Assembly: GCF_018736145.1 (NCBI RefSeq)
Contig: NZ_CP059997.1
Coordinates: 8,989,501 to 9,053,500 of the forward strand
DNA: 64,000 nucleotides
Direction: 5' to 3'
Origin: Amycolatopsis sp. CA-230715
GTDB lineage: Bacteria > Actinomycetota > Actinomycetes > Mycobacteriales > Pseudonocardiaceae
This document shows, piece by piece, positions 1 to 8,332 of this stretch (position 1 is its first letter; each line of letters begins with the position of its first letter). Made by a program: the position numbers and the translations under genes. The notes under the pieces are model-generated. The model made no database searches and was not told where the DNA came from. It worked only from the letters and a program-made list of their open reading frames with translations.

Positions 1-563
1 TCGTCGTCGGTGTCCCGCTCGGACTGCTCTCGGGTTACTGGCGTCGCGTCGACGCGGTGGTTTCGCGGCTCGCCGATCTGATGCTCGCCTTCCCGTTCCT
101 GGTGCTCGCGGTCGGCCTCGCCGCGATCAACGGCGGCGGCCTCGGCAACGCCGCGGTCGCGCTCGGCATCGCGAACGTCCCGGCGATGATCAGGGTGGTG
201 CGCGCGGAAACGTTGCGGCTGAAGGAATCCGATTTCGTGCTCGCCGCGCACACCATGCACGCGGGTTCCCTGCGCGTGCTCGGCCAGCACATCCTGCCCA
301 ACTCGCTGTCCGCGATCATCGTGCAGGCCACCGTGATCATGCCTGCCGCGGTGCTCGGCGAAGCCATCCTCTCGTTCCTCGGGCTCGGCATCCTGCCACC
401 GGCGCCGAGCCTCGGGATCATGCTGTCGGACGCGCAGCAGTACCTGTTCCGCACCCCGTGGCCCGGAGTCTTCCCCGGTATCGCGATCGCGGTGATCTGC
501 CTCGGGTTCAACCTTTTCGGCGACGCGCTCCGCGACGCGCTCGACCCCAAGACGACGACGTGA
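1..563 (+). CDS. ABC transporter permease, DppC/OppC-like (5' truncated by window edge)
   Basis: This is the C-terminal about 187 residues of an inner-membrane permease of a peptide/nickel-type ABC importer; the start lies before the window and the frame is open from base 3. Several hydrophobic segments are visible, and the central stretch with EALRLKESDFVLAAH-like spacing (here AETLRLKESDFVLAAHTMHA) is the family's EAA coupling loop that contacts the ATPase. The ending LGFNLFGDALRDALDP is the standard DppC/OppC C-terminus. The fused ATPase gene follows 11 bases downstream, so the two are one operon. Substrate cannot be told; the binding protein and first permease must lie upstream. Confidence 0.9.
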   Translation, partial: VVGVPLGLLSGYWRRVDAVVSRLADLMLAFPFLVLAVGLAAINGGGLGNAAVALGIANVPAMIRVVRAETLRLKESDFVLAAHTMHAGSLRVLGQHILPNSLSAIIVQATVIMPAAVLGEAILSFLGLGILPPAPSLGIMLSDAQQYLFRTPWPGVFPGIAIAVICLGFNLFGDALRDALDPKTTT

Positions 564-574
564 CGGGAGCCGCC

Positions 575-2182
575 ATGACGGACCAGCCGTTGCTGGAAGT
601 GAGCGATCTCGAGGTGTCCTTCGGCGAGGTCGCCGCCGTGCGCGGGGCGGCTTTCCGCCTGATGCCGGGAGAGCGGGTCGCCGTGGTCGGCGAGTCCGGG
701 TCGGGGAAGTCGACGATGGCGCACGCGATCATGGGCCTGCTGCCCGGTTCCGGCCGGGTGACCGGCGGCGAGATCCGGCTGCGCGGCGAAGACATCGCCC
801 ACGCCGACGAGAAGCGGCTGAGGCGGTTGCGGGGCCGGGAAATCGGGCTCGTGCCGCAGGACCCGATGTCGAACCTGAACCCGGTCTCGCGAATCGGCCG
901 CCAGGTCGAGGAAACCCTGCTGGTGCACGGCATGGCGACCCGGCGCGAAGTGCGGGCGCGCGCGGTCGAGGTACTCGGCGAGGCGGGGCTGCCGGATCCC
1001 GGCCGTCGCGCACGGCAGTACCCGCACGAGTTCTCCGGCGGGATGCGCCAGCGGGTGCTGATCGCGATCGGCCTCGCCTGCCGTCCCGATCTGCTTATCG
1101 CCGACGAGCCCACTTCGGCACTGGACGTGACGGTGCAGCGGCAGATCCTCGACCACCTCGACGAGCTGACCCGCGAGCTGGGCACCGCGATGCTGCTGGT
1201 GACGCATGATCTCGGCCTGGCGGCGGATCGTGCGGACCAGGTGGTGGTGATGTCCCGCGGCGAGGTGGTGGAGGCGGGTCCCGCGCGCCAGGTGCTCACC
1301 GACCCGCAGCACGAGTACACCCGCCGTTTGGTCGCCGCCGCACCGTCGCTGGCGAAAACCTCGACCCGCGTGCCCGTTTCCGAGGCTTCCCCGGCTCCGG
1401 TGCTCGAAGTCCAAGGTGTGTCCAAAGAGTACCGACTGCGCGGAGCGGCCCGTGGTGAAGGCGTTTTTCGGGCGGTGGAAGACGTTTCGTTCACTGTCGG
1501 GAAAGGACGGACGACGGCGATCGTCGGCGAGTCCGGTTCGGGGAAGACCACCACGGCCAGGATGGTGCTCGGCTTGATCCCGGTGACCAGTGGAACGGTC
1601 CGCCTCGGCGGCAAGGAGGTCGTCGGTCTGCGCGGCGCGCGTCTGAAGGCGGCGCGCCGGACGATGCAGCCGGTGTTCCAGGACCCGTACGCCTCGCTGG
1701 ATCCGATGTTCACTGTGGACAGACTGATCACGGAGCCGCTCCGCGTGTTCGGTGTCGGCGATCGGGCGAGTCGACGGGCCAGGGTGCGCGAGCTGCTCGA
1801 CCAGGTCGCGCTGCCGGCGGAGGTGGCCCAGCGCTACCCGAACGAGCTGTCCGGCGGGCAGCGCCAGCGGGTGGCGATCGCCCGCGCGCTCGCGCTCAGC
1901 CCGGGGCTGGTGGTCTGCGACGAAGCGGTTTCCGCGCTGGACGTCCTGGTGCAGGACCAGATCCTGAACCTCCTCGCCAGCTTGCAGGAGGACCTCGGCG
2001 TGAGCTACTTGTTCATTTCGCACGACCTCGCCGTGGTCCGGTCGATCGCCGACGAAGTGCTCGTGATGCGGGAGGGCCGCGTCGTCGAACAGGGCGCGGT
2101 GGCCCAGGTGCTCGATGCACCCGCGGACCCTTACACGCAACGGCTGCTCGATGCGATCCCCGGCGCGGGCGTGCTGCCGTAA
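575..2182 (+). CDS. Fused double ATP-binding protein of a peptide-type ABC importer (DppD-DppF fusion)
   Basis: At 535 residues this is two complete ABC ATPase domains in one chain, doing the job of separate DppD and DppF subunits and powering the permease encoded just upstream. Domain 1 has Walker A GESGSGKST near residue 40 and signature SGGMRQRV; domain 2 has Walker A GESGSGKTT near residue 318 and signature LSGGQRQRV. Both contain the Q-loop QDP and an H-loop (LLVTHD, LFISHD). The ATG at 575 was chosen because it is preceded by a purine-rich stretch (acgggagc) and the longer upstream frame lies within the permease gene. Its last 52 bases overlap, tail to tail, the opposite-strand HNH gene. 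Confidence 0.93.
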   Translation: MTDQPLLEVSDLEVSFGEVAAVRGAAFRLMPGERVAVVGESGSGKSTMAHAIMGLLPGSGRVTGGEIRLRGEDIAHADEKRLRRLRGREIGLVPQDPMSNLNPVSRIGRQVEETLLVHGMATRREVRARAVEVLGEAGLPDPGRRARQYPHEFSGGMRQRVLIAIGLACRPDLLIADEPTSALDVTVQRQILDHLDELTRELGTAMLLVTHDLGLAADRADQVVVMSRGEVVEAGPARQVLTDPQHEYTRRLVAAAPSLAKTSTRVPVSEASPAPVLEVQGVSKEYRLRGAARGEGVFRAVEDVSFTVGKGRTTAIVGESGSGKTTTARMVLGLIPVTSGTVRLGGKEVVGLRGARLKAARRTMQPVFQDPYASLDPMFTVDRLITEPLRVFGVGDRASRRARVRELLDQVALPAEVAQRYPNELSGGQRQRVAIARALALSPGLVVCDEAVSALDVLVQDQILNLLASLQEDLGVSYLFISHDLAVVRSIADEVLVMREGRVVEQGAVAQVLDAPADPYTQRLLDAIPGAGVLP

Positions 2183-3345
2183 ACCCGTTTGTTGCATCCG
2201 CGCGTGAACCGTTCGGGCGCGGTGTTCGGCGGCCCGTCGGTGTAGGTGAACCCGCCAGGAGTTGTCACGGTGACGGTGCCGTCGTCGTTGGTGGTGATGT
2301 CCCACCCGGCTTCCGCGCGCAGTAGGTGGTGCCGTCGGCACAGCGGCCGGAGGTTCGCCTCGTCGGTTCCGCCGCCGTCGGCCCAGGCGGTGGCGTGGTC
2401 GAGGTCGGTGTACTGCGCGGGCCGGTTGCACCCCGGCATGGCACACGTGCGGCGCAGGGCGTGGATGTACCGCCGCACCGCTCTCGGCGGCCGGTAGCTT
2501 TTGCGCCCCACGTCCATCGGTTTCCCGGTGATCGGCGCGGTGACGATCCGGTTCCAGGTCGAGTTGCGGTCGAACGCGATTTCGCGTGCCAGTTCCGGTG
2601 AAATCTCGCCGTACCCGGTGAGTTCGGCGGGGTTTTCGCGTAGCCGCAGCAGGGTTGGCAGGTCGACGTGGACGAAGATCTGCGCCCGCGGCCGCCCGTC
2701 GGGTTGGCCGCCGAGGCACCGAGCCGCCAACGCGTCCACCCGCAACTGGTCCATTGTTCGATTGTCGCCCTGCTGTTTGAGCCTGCGCGCGTCCTGATCG
2801 CACAGGGCGTAGATCGCCTGGGCCCGGTCCGCTGGCAACTCCGCGAACAAGGTCGACGAGCCGTGATCCCCGTGCCGAAGCTCCAAAACCCGAGCCGCTG
2901 CTTTCTTCTGTCGCCGCCGTTCGTACCCGTCCGGGTCGAGCCGCATCGCCAGTGAGTTCACCGCCCGCCGCAATGCCGCCGGATTGCCCACATCGAACCG
3001 CAACCGCGAATCCACCTGCCGCGCAACACTTTCGGACACGCACGAGGTAGCTTCGAACCCCCGCGACGCGGCGTACTCATCGATAACACCGGCCTCCAAG
3101 GCTTCCAAGGCGCAGGGCAAGTAGGAGGTCAACGCGTCAGCGAGCGCCGTCCTCCGCTCCGCCGCCGCCTCCGACATCCTGCACAGCAACGCCACCTCGG
3201 ACACCACCGACCGCCGAGACCCCAGCGAGGCCATCTGTGCAATCCCGCGCAATTCAAAAGCGCTCTCGCGACACCAATTTACCCGCCGCTCGGCAACAAA
3301 GCGAGCCGCGGACGAACAATTCAGAAACTCCCCATCGCTGAACAC
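2131..3345 (-). CDS. DUF222/HNH endonuclease-domain protein (REP13E12-like), copy 1
   Basis: 404 residues from the GTG at 3345. The N-terminal two thirds is the DUF222 (13E12 repeat) domain; the C-terminal part is an HNH nuclease motif, CAMPGCNRPAQYTDLDHA followed by NLRPLCRRHH. It is a paralogue of the gene at 46478-47605; the two share long blocks such as HGDHGSSTLFAELP and SYLP..LEALE.G.IDE. In Mycobacterium tuberculosis this family sits in the mobile REP13E12 repeats; the biological role is not established. The start was moved inward from 3417 because a TATACT box lies exactly six bases before this GTG, and the paralogue aligns from here, giving a leaderless mRNA. The C-terminus runs about 25 residues past the paralogue's end and overlaps the ABC ATPase gene by 52 bases. 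Confidence 0.85.
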   Translation of the reverse strand: MFSDGEFLNCSSAARFVAERRVNWCRESAFELRGIAQMASLGSRRSVVSEVALLCRMSEAAAERRTALADALTSYLPCALEALEAGVIDEYAASRGFEATSCVSESVARQVDSRLRFDVGNPAALRRAVNSLAMRLDPDGYERRRQKKAAARVLELRHGDHGSSTLFAELPADRAQAIYALCDQDARRLKQQGDNRTMDQLRVDALAARCLGGQPDGRPRAQIFVHVDLPTLLRLRENPAELTGYGEISPELAREIAFDRNSTWNRIVTAPITGKPMDVGRKSYRPPRAVRRYIHALRRTCAMPGCNRPAQYTDLDHATAWADGGGTDEANLRPLCRRHHLLRAEAGWDITTNDDGTVTVTTPGGFTYTDGPPNTAPERFTRGCNKRVYGSTPAPGIASSSRCV

Positions 3346-3351
3346 CCTGCA

Positions 3352-3381
3352 AGTATACCAACAATTCTGAGCAAGCGCCAA
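3352..3381 (-). promoter_or_regulatory. Promoter of HNH copy 1, leaderless start
   Basis: Reading leftward, TTGGCG (3381-3376), an 18-base spacer and TATACT (3357-3352) are followed by six bases and the GTG at 3345. Transcription would begin at or next to the start codon, and no ribosome-binding site is present. Confidence 0.6.
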
Positions 3382-3563
3382 CAAAAAACAAACTCGAAGA
3401 ATGCACTTTGGTGCCAACTACAACAAAACCGGAGCATCGACAACGCTACCGCACCATCCACACCAAGCGACGCCATCGCAACGCAACCACCACGAAAACC
3501 GAAACGCCGGAACCACAGCCCCCACCGCAGCCCTACGAACGAAAGCCGACCACGATGCCCGGT

Positions 3564-3628
3564 CCGTGGGGAACTGACGCTGGTGACCAACGACGCGACC
3601 CGCACCGAGGAGCGTCAGTTCCCCACGG
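3564..3628. repeat. Perfect 18-bp inverted repeat in an intergenic gap
   Basis: CCGTGGGGAACTGACGCT at 3564-3581 is exactly reverse-complemented at 3611-3628 with a 29-base loop. It lies in the 426-base gap between the two divergently read genes (HNH copy 1 and the LysR gene), so it is not an end-of-gene terminator for either. The rest of the gap shows no convincing gene. It may be a REP-type element or the remnant of a mobile element. Confidence 0.7.
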
Positions 3629-3771
3629 CGCGCCGAAGGCGTGCCCGTGACTTGCACCGTGCCCCCAGAAGAAGCACCAGGGTCGCCCCCAAAGAATGAG
3701 AACAGTACGAAAGAACGTTGACGCGACCACTATTCTCGACCGAGAACTGACGGTGTGGTCAGGAGGCCGAG

Positions 3772-4743
3772 GTGGATCTGGGCCCGCAGCACCTCCGGGT
3801 GCTAGACGCGATCGCGGCCGGTGAAAGCATTTCCCGTGGCGCGGTGCGGCTCGGCCTGAGCCAGCCCGCGGTGTCCGCCATGCTGAGCCGAATGGAACAG
3901 CACTTCGGCGCACGCCTGTTCACCAGGACCACCGCGGGGGTCGTGCCGACGCCCGTCGGCGCCGAGGTGGTGGCCAGGGCGCGGGCGATCCTGTTCGGGC
4001 TGGACGATCTGACGGCCGCGCTGCTCCCGGATCGGCACGACGGCGCGGCGAAGAAGGTGCTGCGCATCGGTGCGCAGCCGAGCCCGGCGCTGAACCTGCT
4101 CGGCCCTCGGCTGCGTTCGGTGCTGCCGTCGGCGAAGGTGTGGCTCCGGGTCGACCACAGCCAGGCCAAGATCGTTTCGCTGCTGGATTCCGGTGCGCTC
4201 GACGTCGGTGTCGTCCAGGAGCCGGTCGACGCGCCGGACACCCTGCCCGCCGGGGTGGAACGGCACGTGCTGATCGCGCGCGAACCGGTGTTCGTCGGTG
4301 TGTCCGCGCAAGATCCACTTGCGACACGGGCGGAAGTCGCGTTGGGGGCGCTGAGCGCGCACGAATGGATCGACGATCCGCTCGACGAGGGCGCTTGGCC
4401 GTCCTACTTCCGGCGCGTCTGCGCGGGCGCCGGATTTCAGCCGCAGGTGAGCTACTGGACCGGCGACTGGCAGCTGGCCAAGGCGCTGGTGTGCTCCGGG
4501 CAGGCCGTTGGTCCATACCACCCGACGGCGCGGCCACTCGACGGTCTGGTGCTCGTCCCGTTGCGGGACGCCCCGCTGGCCCAGCGGATCTCGGTGTTGT
4601 GGCGTTCCGGAGCGGACGGCGCCGCGCAGCGACTGATCGGCGCGCTGGTGCGGATCTACGCGGAGTTGTCCGACGCGAATCCCGCGTACACGAGCTGGTT
4701 GGCGCGCAACGCGGACGCGCGGCCGGTTCCGGCGAAGCCGTAA
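3772..4743 (+). CDS. LysR-family transcriptional regulator
   Basis: 323 residues, normal LysR length. The N-terminal winged helix-turn-helix covers about residues 1-62 (LRVLDAIAAGESISRGAVRLGLSQPAVSAMLSRMEQHFGARLF), followed by the ligand-binding domain with a periplasmic-binding fold. The GTG start at 3772 has a perfect AGGAGG five bases upstream. No gene is divergent from it at close range; the chitinase gene follows 124 bases downstream but has its own DasR-like site, so the target is unknown. Confidence 0.9.
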   Translation: MDLGPQHLRVLDAIAAGESISRGAVRLGLSQPAVSAMLSRMEQHFGARLFTRTTAGVVPTPVGAEVVARARAILFGLDDLTAALLPDRHDGAAKKVLRIGAQPSPALNLLGPRLRSVLPSAKVWLRVDHSQAKIVSLLDSGALDVGVVQEPVDAPDTLPAGVERHVLIAREPVFVGVSAQDPLATRAEVALGALSAHEWIDDPLDEGAWPSYFRRVCAGAGFQPQVSYWTGDWQLAKALVCSGQAVGPYHPTARPLDGLVLVPLRDAPLAQRISVLWRSGADGAAQRLIGALVRIYAELSDANPAYTSWLARNADARPVPAKP

Positions 4744-4803
4744 CACGGAAGCCATAACACGAGCCCATCGAGCGCGCCGATACCGCCGTTGGCCGGTTAC
4801 CAA

Positions 4804-4819
4804 ATTGGACTGGACCAAT
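4804..4819. promoter_or_regulatory. DasR-like operator (dre) before the chitinase gene
   Basis: ATTGGACTGGACCAAT matches 12 of 16 positions of the Streptomyces dre consensus as I recall it (ActGGTCTAGACCAgT) and has inverted TTGG/CCAA arms. DasR is the GntR-family regulator that represses chitinase and GlcNAc-uptake genes. It sits 48 bases before the chitinase start, where a repressor could block transcription. Confidence 0.55.
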
Positions 4820-4867
4820 GTACGTTCGGTGCGTCACGAGCGAAATGGGTCCTCGAGGAGGTCTGCC

Positions 4868-6997
4868 GTGTCACCGATATCGACAAGATCCAAAGCAGGG
4901 GCGGTGTTCGCCGCCGTGGCCGCGCTTGTCGCCGCGTCGCTGGTCGTCCTGCTGCCCGGGACGGCGAGCGCGCGGGCGGACGACTGCAGGCCGGACGGCC
5001 TGCTGGCCACCCCGGGCACCGCGTCGCCGTACTGCACCGTGTACGACGGTTCGGGACGGGAGAAGATCGCGCACGGCAGCACCCGCCGGACCATCGGCTA
5101 CTTCACCGGCTGGCGGACCGGGAAGGACGGCTCGCCCGCTTACCTCGCCAGCCAGATCCCGTGGAACAAGGTCAGCCACATCAACTACGCGTTCGCGCAC
5201 ATCGGCACCGACAACCGGGTTTCGGTCGGCCCCGACGGCCCGGGTAACGCGGCCACCGGGATGGAGTGGCCGGGCGTGCTCGGTGCCGAAATGGATCCCG
5301 CGTATCCGTACAAAGGGCATTTCAACCTGCTCAACAAGTACAAGAAGCAGAACCCCGGCGTGCGGACCCTGATCTCGATCGGTGGCTGGGCGGAGTCCGG
5401 CGGCATCCTGAACCCGGACGGCACCCGCACCGCGTCGGGTGGTTTCTACAAGACCACCCAGAGCCAGCAGGCGATCGACACCTTCGCGGACTCGACCGTG
5501 CAGTTCCTGCGGCAGTACGGGTTCGACGGCGCGGACATCGACTACGAGTACGCCACGTCGATGAAGTACGCGGGCAATCCCGACGACTTCTGGATCTCCG
5601 ACGCGAACCGGGCGACCCTGCTGAAGAATTATGTCGCACTGATGAAGACCCTGCGCGCGAAGCTGGACGCCGCGGGTACGGCCGATGGCAAGCACTACCT
5701 GCTCACCGCGGCCGTGTCGGCTTCCGGGTGGATCCTGCGCGGTGCCGAGACCTACCAGGTGACCCAGTACCTCGACTACGCCAACATCATGACCTACGAC
5801 CTGCACGGCGCGTGGAACCAGTACGTCGGCCCGAACGCCGCGCTCTACGACGACGGCAACGACGCCGAACTCAAGTTCTGGAGCGTTTACACCACCCCGC
5901 AGTACGAGGGGATCGGGCACCTGAACACCGACTGGGCCTACCACTACTTCCGCGGTGCGATGCAGGCGGGCCGGATCAACATCGGCGTGCCGTTCTACAC
6001 CAGGGGCTGGCAGGGCGTCAGCGGTGGCCAGCAAGGGCAGTGGGGTACCGCGCCGCTGCCGGACCAGAAGAAGTGCCCGCCGGGAACCGGCGGGAGCGTG
6101 GGGTCCAAGATTCCTTGTGGCAACGGCGCGATCGGGATCGACAACCTCTGGCACGACTCGACCGCGGGCGGCGAAGAGGTACCGTCCGGAGTGAACCCGA
6201 TGTGGCACGCCAAGAACCTGGAGAACGGGATACAGGGCGACTACCTGAAGGCGTACGGCCTCGACCCGGACAACGACCCGACGGACCGCCTGACCGGTAT
6301 CTACACCCGCAACTACAGCAGCACGCTGACCTCGTCGTGGCTGTGGAACGAGCAGAAGAAGGTCTACCTGTCCACAGAGGACGAGTCCGCAGTGGACGCG
6401 AAAGCGAAGTACGTCGCGGACAAGGGCCTCGGCGGGATCATGATCTGGGAGCTGGCTGGCGACTACGCGATGGACGCGGCCAAGCACCAGTACGGGATGG
6501 GCACCACGCTGGTCGACAAGATCGGAAGCCGCTTCGCGGGCGCCGCTCCATACGGGGCTTCGAAATCCAACACGACCATGCCGACCGACGTGCTCGACGT
6601 GGGCGTGGAGGCGAAGGGGTTCGCACTGGGTGACAACAACTACCCGATCAACCCGAAGCTGGCGATCACGAACCGCTCCGCCACCGCCATCCCCGGCGGG
6701 GCCCAGATCGAATTCGACTACGGCACCAGCGCCCCCGGCAGCATGACCGACCAGTCGGGCTGGGGGCTGCGGGTGACGCAGAAGGGGCACACCGGGCCGA
6801 ACGTCGGCGGGCTCAAGGGCGATTTCCAGCACGTGTCGTTCGCGCTGCCGAGTTGGCAGAGCATCCCGGCGAAGGGCACGGCGGAGGTGACCGTCAACTA
6901 CTACCTGCCGATCGCCACCCCGTCGAACTTCAAGATCACCTTCGGCGGCAAGAGCTACGCGCTGTCGCAGGACAACCCGCGAGGACCGGTGACCTGA
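4868..6997 (+). CDS. Secreted GH18 chitinase with ChiC-type C-terminal domain
   Basis: 709 residues. An extracellular endo/exo-chitinase that hydrolyses beta-1,4-GlcNAc links by substrate-assisted catalysis. A signal peptide with a long hydrophobic core ends near ALPGTASA-R (about residues 1-36). The GH18 catalytic motif DGADIDYE lies at residues 220-227, with E227 the general acid. The last roughly 130 residues (VEAKGFALGDNNYPINPKL onward) resemble the chitinase C domain (PF06483). The GTG at 4868 was chosen for the AGGAGG at 4856-4861; an earlier in-frame ATG at 4805 would extend through the DasR-like operator. A strong hairpin follows the stop. Regulation by GlcNAc through a DasR homologue is likely. 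Confidence 0.93.
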   Translation: MSPISTRSKAGAVFAAVAALVAASLVVLLPGTASARADDCRPDGLLATPGTASPYCTVYDGSGREKIAHGSTRRTIGYFTGWRTGKDGSPAYLASQIPWNKVSHINYAFAHIGTDNRVSVGPDGPGNAATGMEWPGVLGAEMDPAYPYKGHFNLLNKYKKQNPGVRTLISIGGWAESGGILNPDGTRTASGGFYKTTQSQQAIDTFADSTVQFLRQYGFDGADIDYEYATSMKYAGNPDDFWISDANRATLLKNYVALMKTLRAKLDAAGTADGKHYLLTAAVSASGWILRGAETYQVTQYLDYANIMTYDLHGAWNQYVGPNAALYDDGNDAELKFWSVYTTPQYEGIGHLNTDWAYHYFRGAMQAGRINIGVPFYTRGWQGVSGGQQGQWGTAPLPDQKKCPPGTGGSVGSKIPCGNGAIGIDNLWHDSTAGGEEVPSGVNPMWHAKNLENGIQGDYLKAYGLDPDNDPTDRLTGIYTRNYSSTLTSSWLWNEQKKVYLSTEDESAVDAKAKYVADKGLGGIMIWELAGDYAMDAAKHQYGMGTTLVDKIGSRFAGAAPYGASKSNTTMPTDVLDVGVEAKGFALGDNNYPINPKLAITNRSATAIPGGAQIEFDYGTSAPGSMTDQSGWGLRVTQKGHTGPNVGGLKGDFQHVSFALPSWQSIPAKGTAEVTVNYYLPIATPSNFKITFGGKSYALSQDNPRGPVT

Positions 6998-7023
6998 CAC
7001 CGTTTTCCCGCTTACGAACGAAC

Positions 7024-7066
7024 CGCGGATGCGCGGCGACCTGGCCAAGGTCGCCGCGCATCCGCG
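7024..7066. terminator. Bidirectional terminator between chitinase gene and leftward gene
   Basis: A perfect 18-bp stem, CGCGGATGCGCGGCGACC at 7024-7041 with its complement at 7049-7066, closed by a 7-base loop, lies exactly between two convergent genes. No T-run follows, which is usual in high-GC actinomycetes. Confidence 0.85.
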
Positions 7067-7067
7067 C

Positions 7068-7823
7068 TCAGCCGGGTGTGGAAGTGACTCCAGGGACGGT
7101 TACCTCTCGGATGTCCAGCCGCACCTGGCCGCCGGTCAGTTCTTCGAGTTCGCCACGGAGCCGGTCGGCTTCCTCGCCGCGACGACCGGCGAGCAGGATC
7201 GGCCTGACCGCGCGAATGCCAACCCACAGCCGATCCCCGGCGTGGTCGATTTCCACCGCGGATACCCCGACCGCCCGATCCACGGCCCGCCGCACCGCAC
7301 CGCGAATCGTGGCGTCCTCCGCCTCGACACGCGACTCCTGGTCCGTCACGATCTTCGAGCCGGTGACGGGGAAACCGGCCACCTCGATCCGATCGGCCAG
7401 CAGCCTGCCCGCCATTTCCCGGCGGTCTCGCTCATCGGCCGCGGCGTACGCCAAGCGGGCCTCGGCGGTCAGTTCCAGATCCACGTGCGAACGCAAGTAG
7501 ACCCGCAGCACCCCGGGCGGTGCGCCGGAATCGCGCCCGGCGAGCACCCTCCGGCGGGCCACGGTGTACTTCTCCCCGGTTTCGGCCATCCTGGCCCGGA
7601 TCTGCTTCTTGAACGCGCTGTCGTCAGTCACACCGTTGTCCTTCGCGGCGACGCTGCCCCGCGCCCTGATCGCCTTGTTCAGCGGTGGTTGGACGATCGA
7701 CGGCGCGAACCAGCGGCCCTTGTCCTCGTGGCCGTCGCGGGCGCGGGCCGCGGACAGCTCGGAGTGCGGCAGGCGCTCCTGCCGAGCCCAGGTTACTCCC
7801 GCGCCGTCCGCTGCGGTCGGCAT
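7068..7823 (-). CDS. Conserved hypothetical protein with FKKQIRARMAETGEKYT motif
   Basis: 251 residues if started at the ATG at 7823. I do not recognise a function. The motif FKKQIRARMAETGEKYTVARR is a short actinobacterial signature found in uncharacterised small proteins; here it is followed by a charged, helix-rich region of about 150 residues without membrane segments, so it is probably cytosolic. A GTG at 7631 with an AAGGA Shine-Dalgarno sequence would give 187 residues starting just before the motif. I prefer the longer form because the 64 codons between 7823 and 7631 have more than 90% G/C in third position, as coding sequence does here. It converges on the chitinase gene and shares its terminator. 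Confidence 0.65.
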   Translation of the reverse strand: MPTAADGAGVTWARQERLPHSELSAARARDGHEDKGRWFAPSIVQPPLNKAIRARGSVAAKDNGVTDDSAFKKQIRARMAETGEKYTVARRRVLAGRDSGAPPGVLRVYLRSHVDLELTAEARLAYAAADERDRREMAGRLLADRIEVAGFPVTGSKIVTDQESRVEAEDATIRGAVRRAVDRAVGVSAVEIDHAGDRLWVGIRAVRPILLAGRRGEEADRLRGELEELTGGQVRLDIREVTVPGVTSTPG

Positions 7824-7860
7824 AAAGGGGCGATAAGCGGATCCGCGAACGGTGGCCATA

Positions 7861-7927
7861 GGCGCGGTCTGGCTCCCTGGTGGCAGACCGCGCCGAAGCC
7901 GCGGTCGCCCCGGGGTAACCCGGGGCG
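7861..7927 (+). promoter_or_regulatory. Structured leader with mutually exclusive hairpins
   Basis: Upstream of the small secreted-protein gene, GGCGCGGTCTG (7861-7871) pairs perfectly with 7884-7894. The right arm can instead pair at 7886-7892 with CGCGGTC at 7900-7906, which would break the first stem. A third stem, CGCCCCGGG (7906-7914) with 7919-7927, ends just before the Shine-Dalgarno sequence. Overlapping alternative stems suggest an attenuator or riboswitch-like leader; I could not match it to a known class. Confidence 0.4.
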
Positions 7928-7951
7928 CACATCGACAGGAAGGAACTTCCC

Positions 7952-8314
7952 ATGTCACCGTCTTTGCGGAGGGCCGCGGTGGTCGTGGCCGGGCTCGCGA
8001 TCACGCTCGGCACCGGCAGTGCCGCGTTCGCCAGCACGGAATCGCACCCCGGCGGCAGCAGGCCGGGAGCGCCGATCGCGTGCCACATCACCGTGCCCTT
8101 GCCGCCCGGCACCCCGGCGCAGCCCGCGCACCCCGTGCAGCCCGCGCACCCGACGGATGCGCAGCCCGCCAAGCCGGTGGTGCCCGGGACACCCGCCGTG
8201 CCGGGGATGCCGATCGGGTGCTGGGTGAGCACGCCGCTGCCGCCCGGGACGCCGACGCTCCCGACGTTGCCGCCCGGTGCGGAACCGACGGTGCCGACCA
8301 CCGGCGCCAAGTAG
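7952..8314 (+). CDS. Small secreted proline-rich protein with internal Cys repeat
   Basis: 120 residues. A clear signal peptide (RR charge, hydrophobic core, cut after AFA near residue 27) precedes a Pro-rich, low-complexity mature chain. Two segments, APIACHITVPLPPGTP and MPIGCWVSTPLPPGTP, are an internal duplication, each with one Cys, so an intra- or intermolecular disulfide is possible. The ATG at 7952 follows AGGAAGGA. It is probably exported and wall-associated; no family is recognised. A complex leader lies upstream and a terminator hairpin downstream, so it is a single-gene unit. Confidence 0.75.
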   Translation: MSPSLRRAAVVVAGLAITLGTGSAAFASTESHPGGSRPGAPIACHITVPLPPGTPAQPAHPVQPAHPTDAQPAKPVVPGTPAVPGMPIGCWVSTPLPPGTPTLPTLPPGAEPTVPTTGAK

Positions 8315-8332
8315 GACCAGCGATCGCTTGAC

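Noticed and set aside
35..3043. 1002-residue open frame on the minus strand
   Set aside because: It runs antisense through the ABC permease, ATPase and HNH genes, has Arg/Pro/Gly-rich composition and no homologous motif; it is a shadow of high GC.
3408..3650. Possible small gene of 80 codons in the gap before the LysR gene
   Set aside because: Thr/Pro/Arg-rich, no ribosome-binding site, and it spans the 18-bp inverted repeat.
7861..7951. Cyclic-di-AMP (ydaO) riboswitch before the small secreted protein
   Set aside because: The location and stem content are suggestive, but I could not find the conserved core, so I list only an unclassified structured leader.
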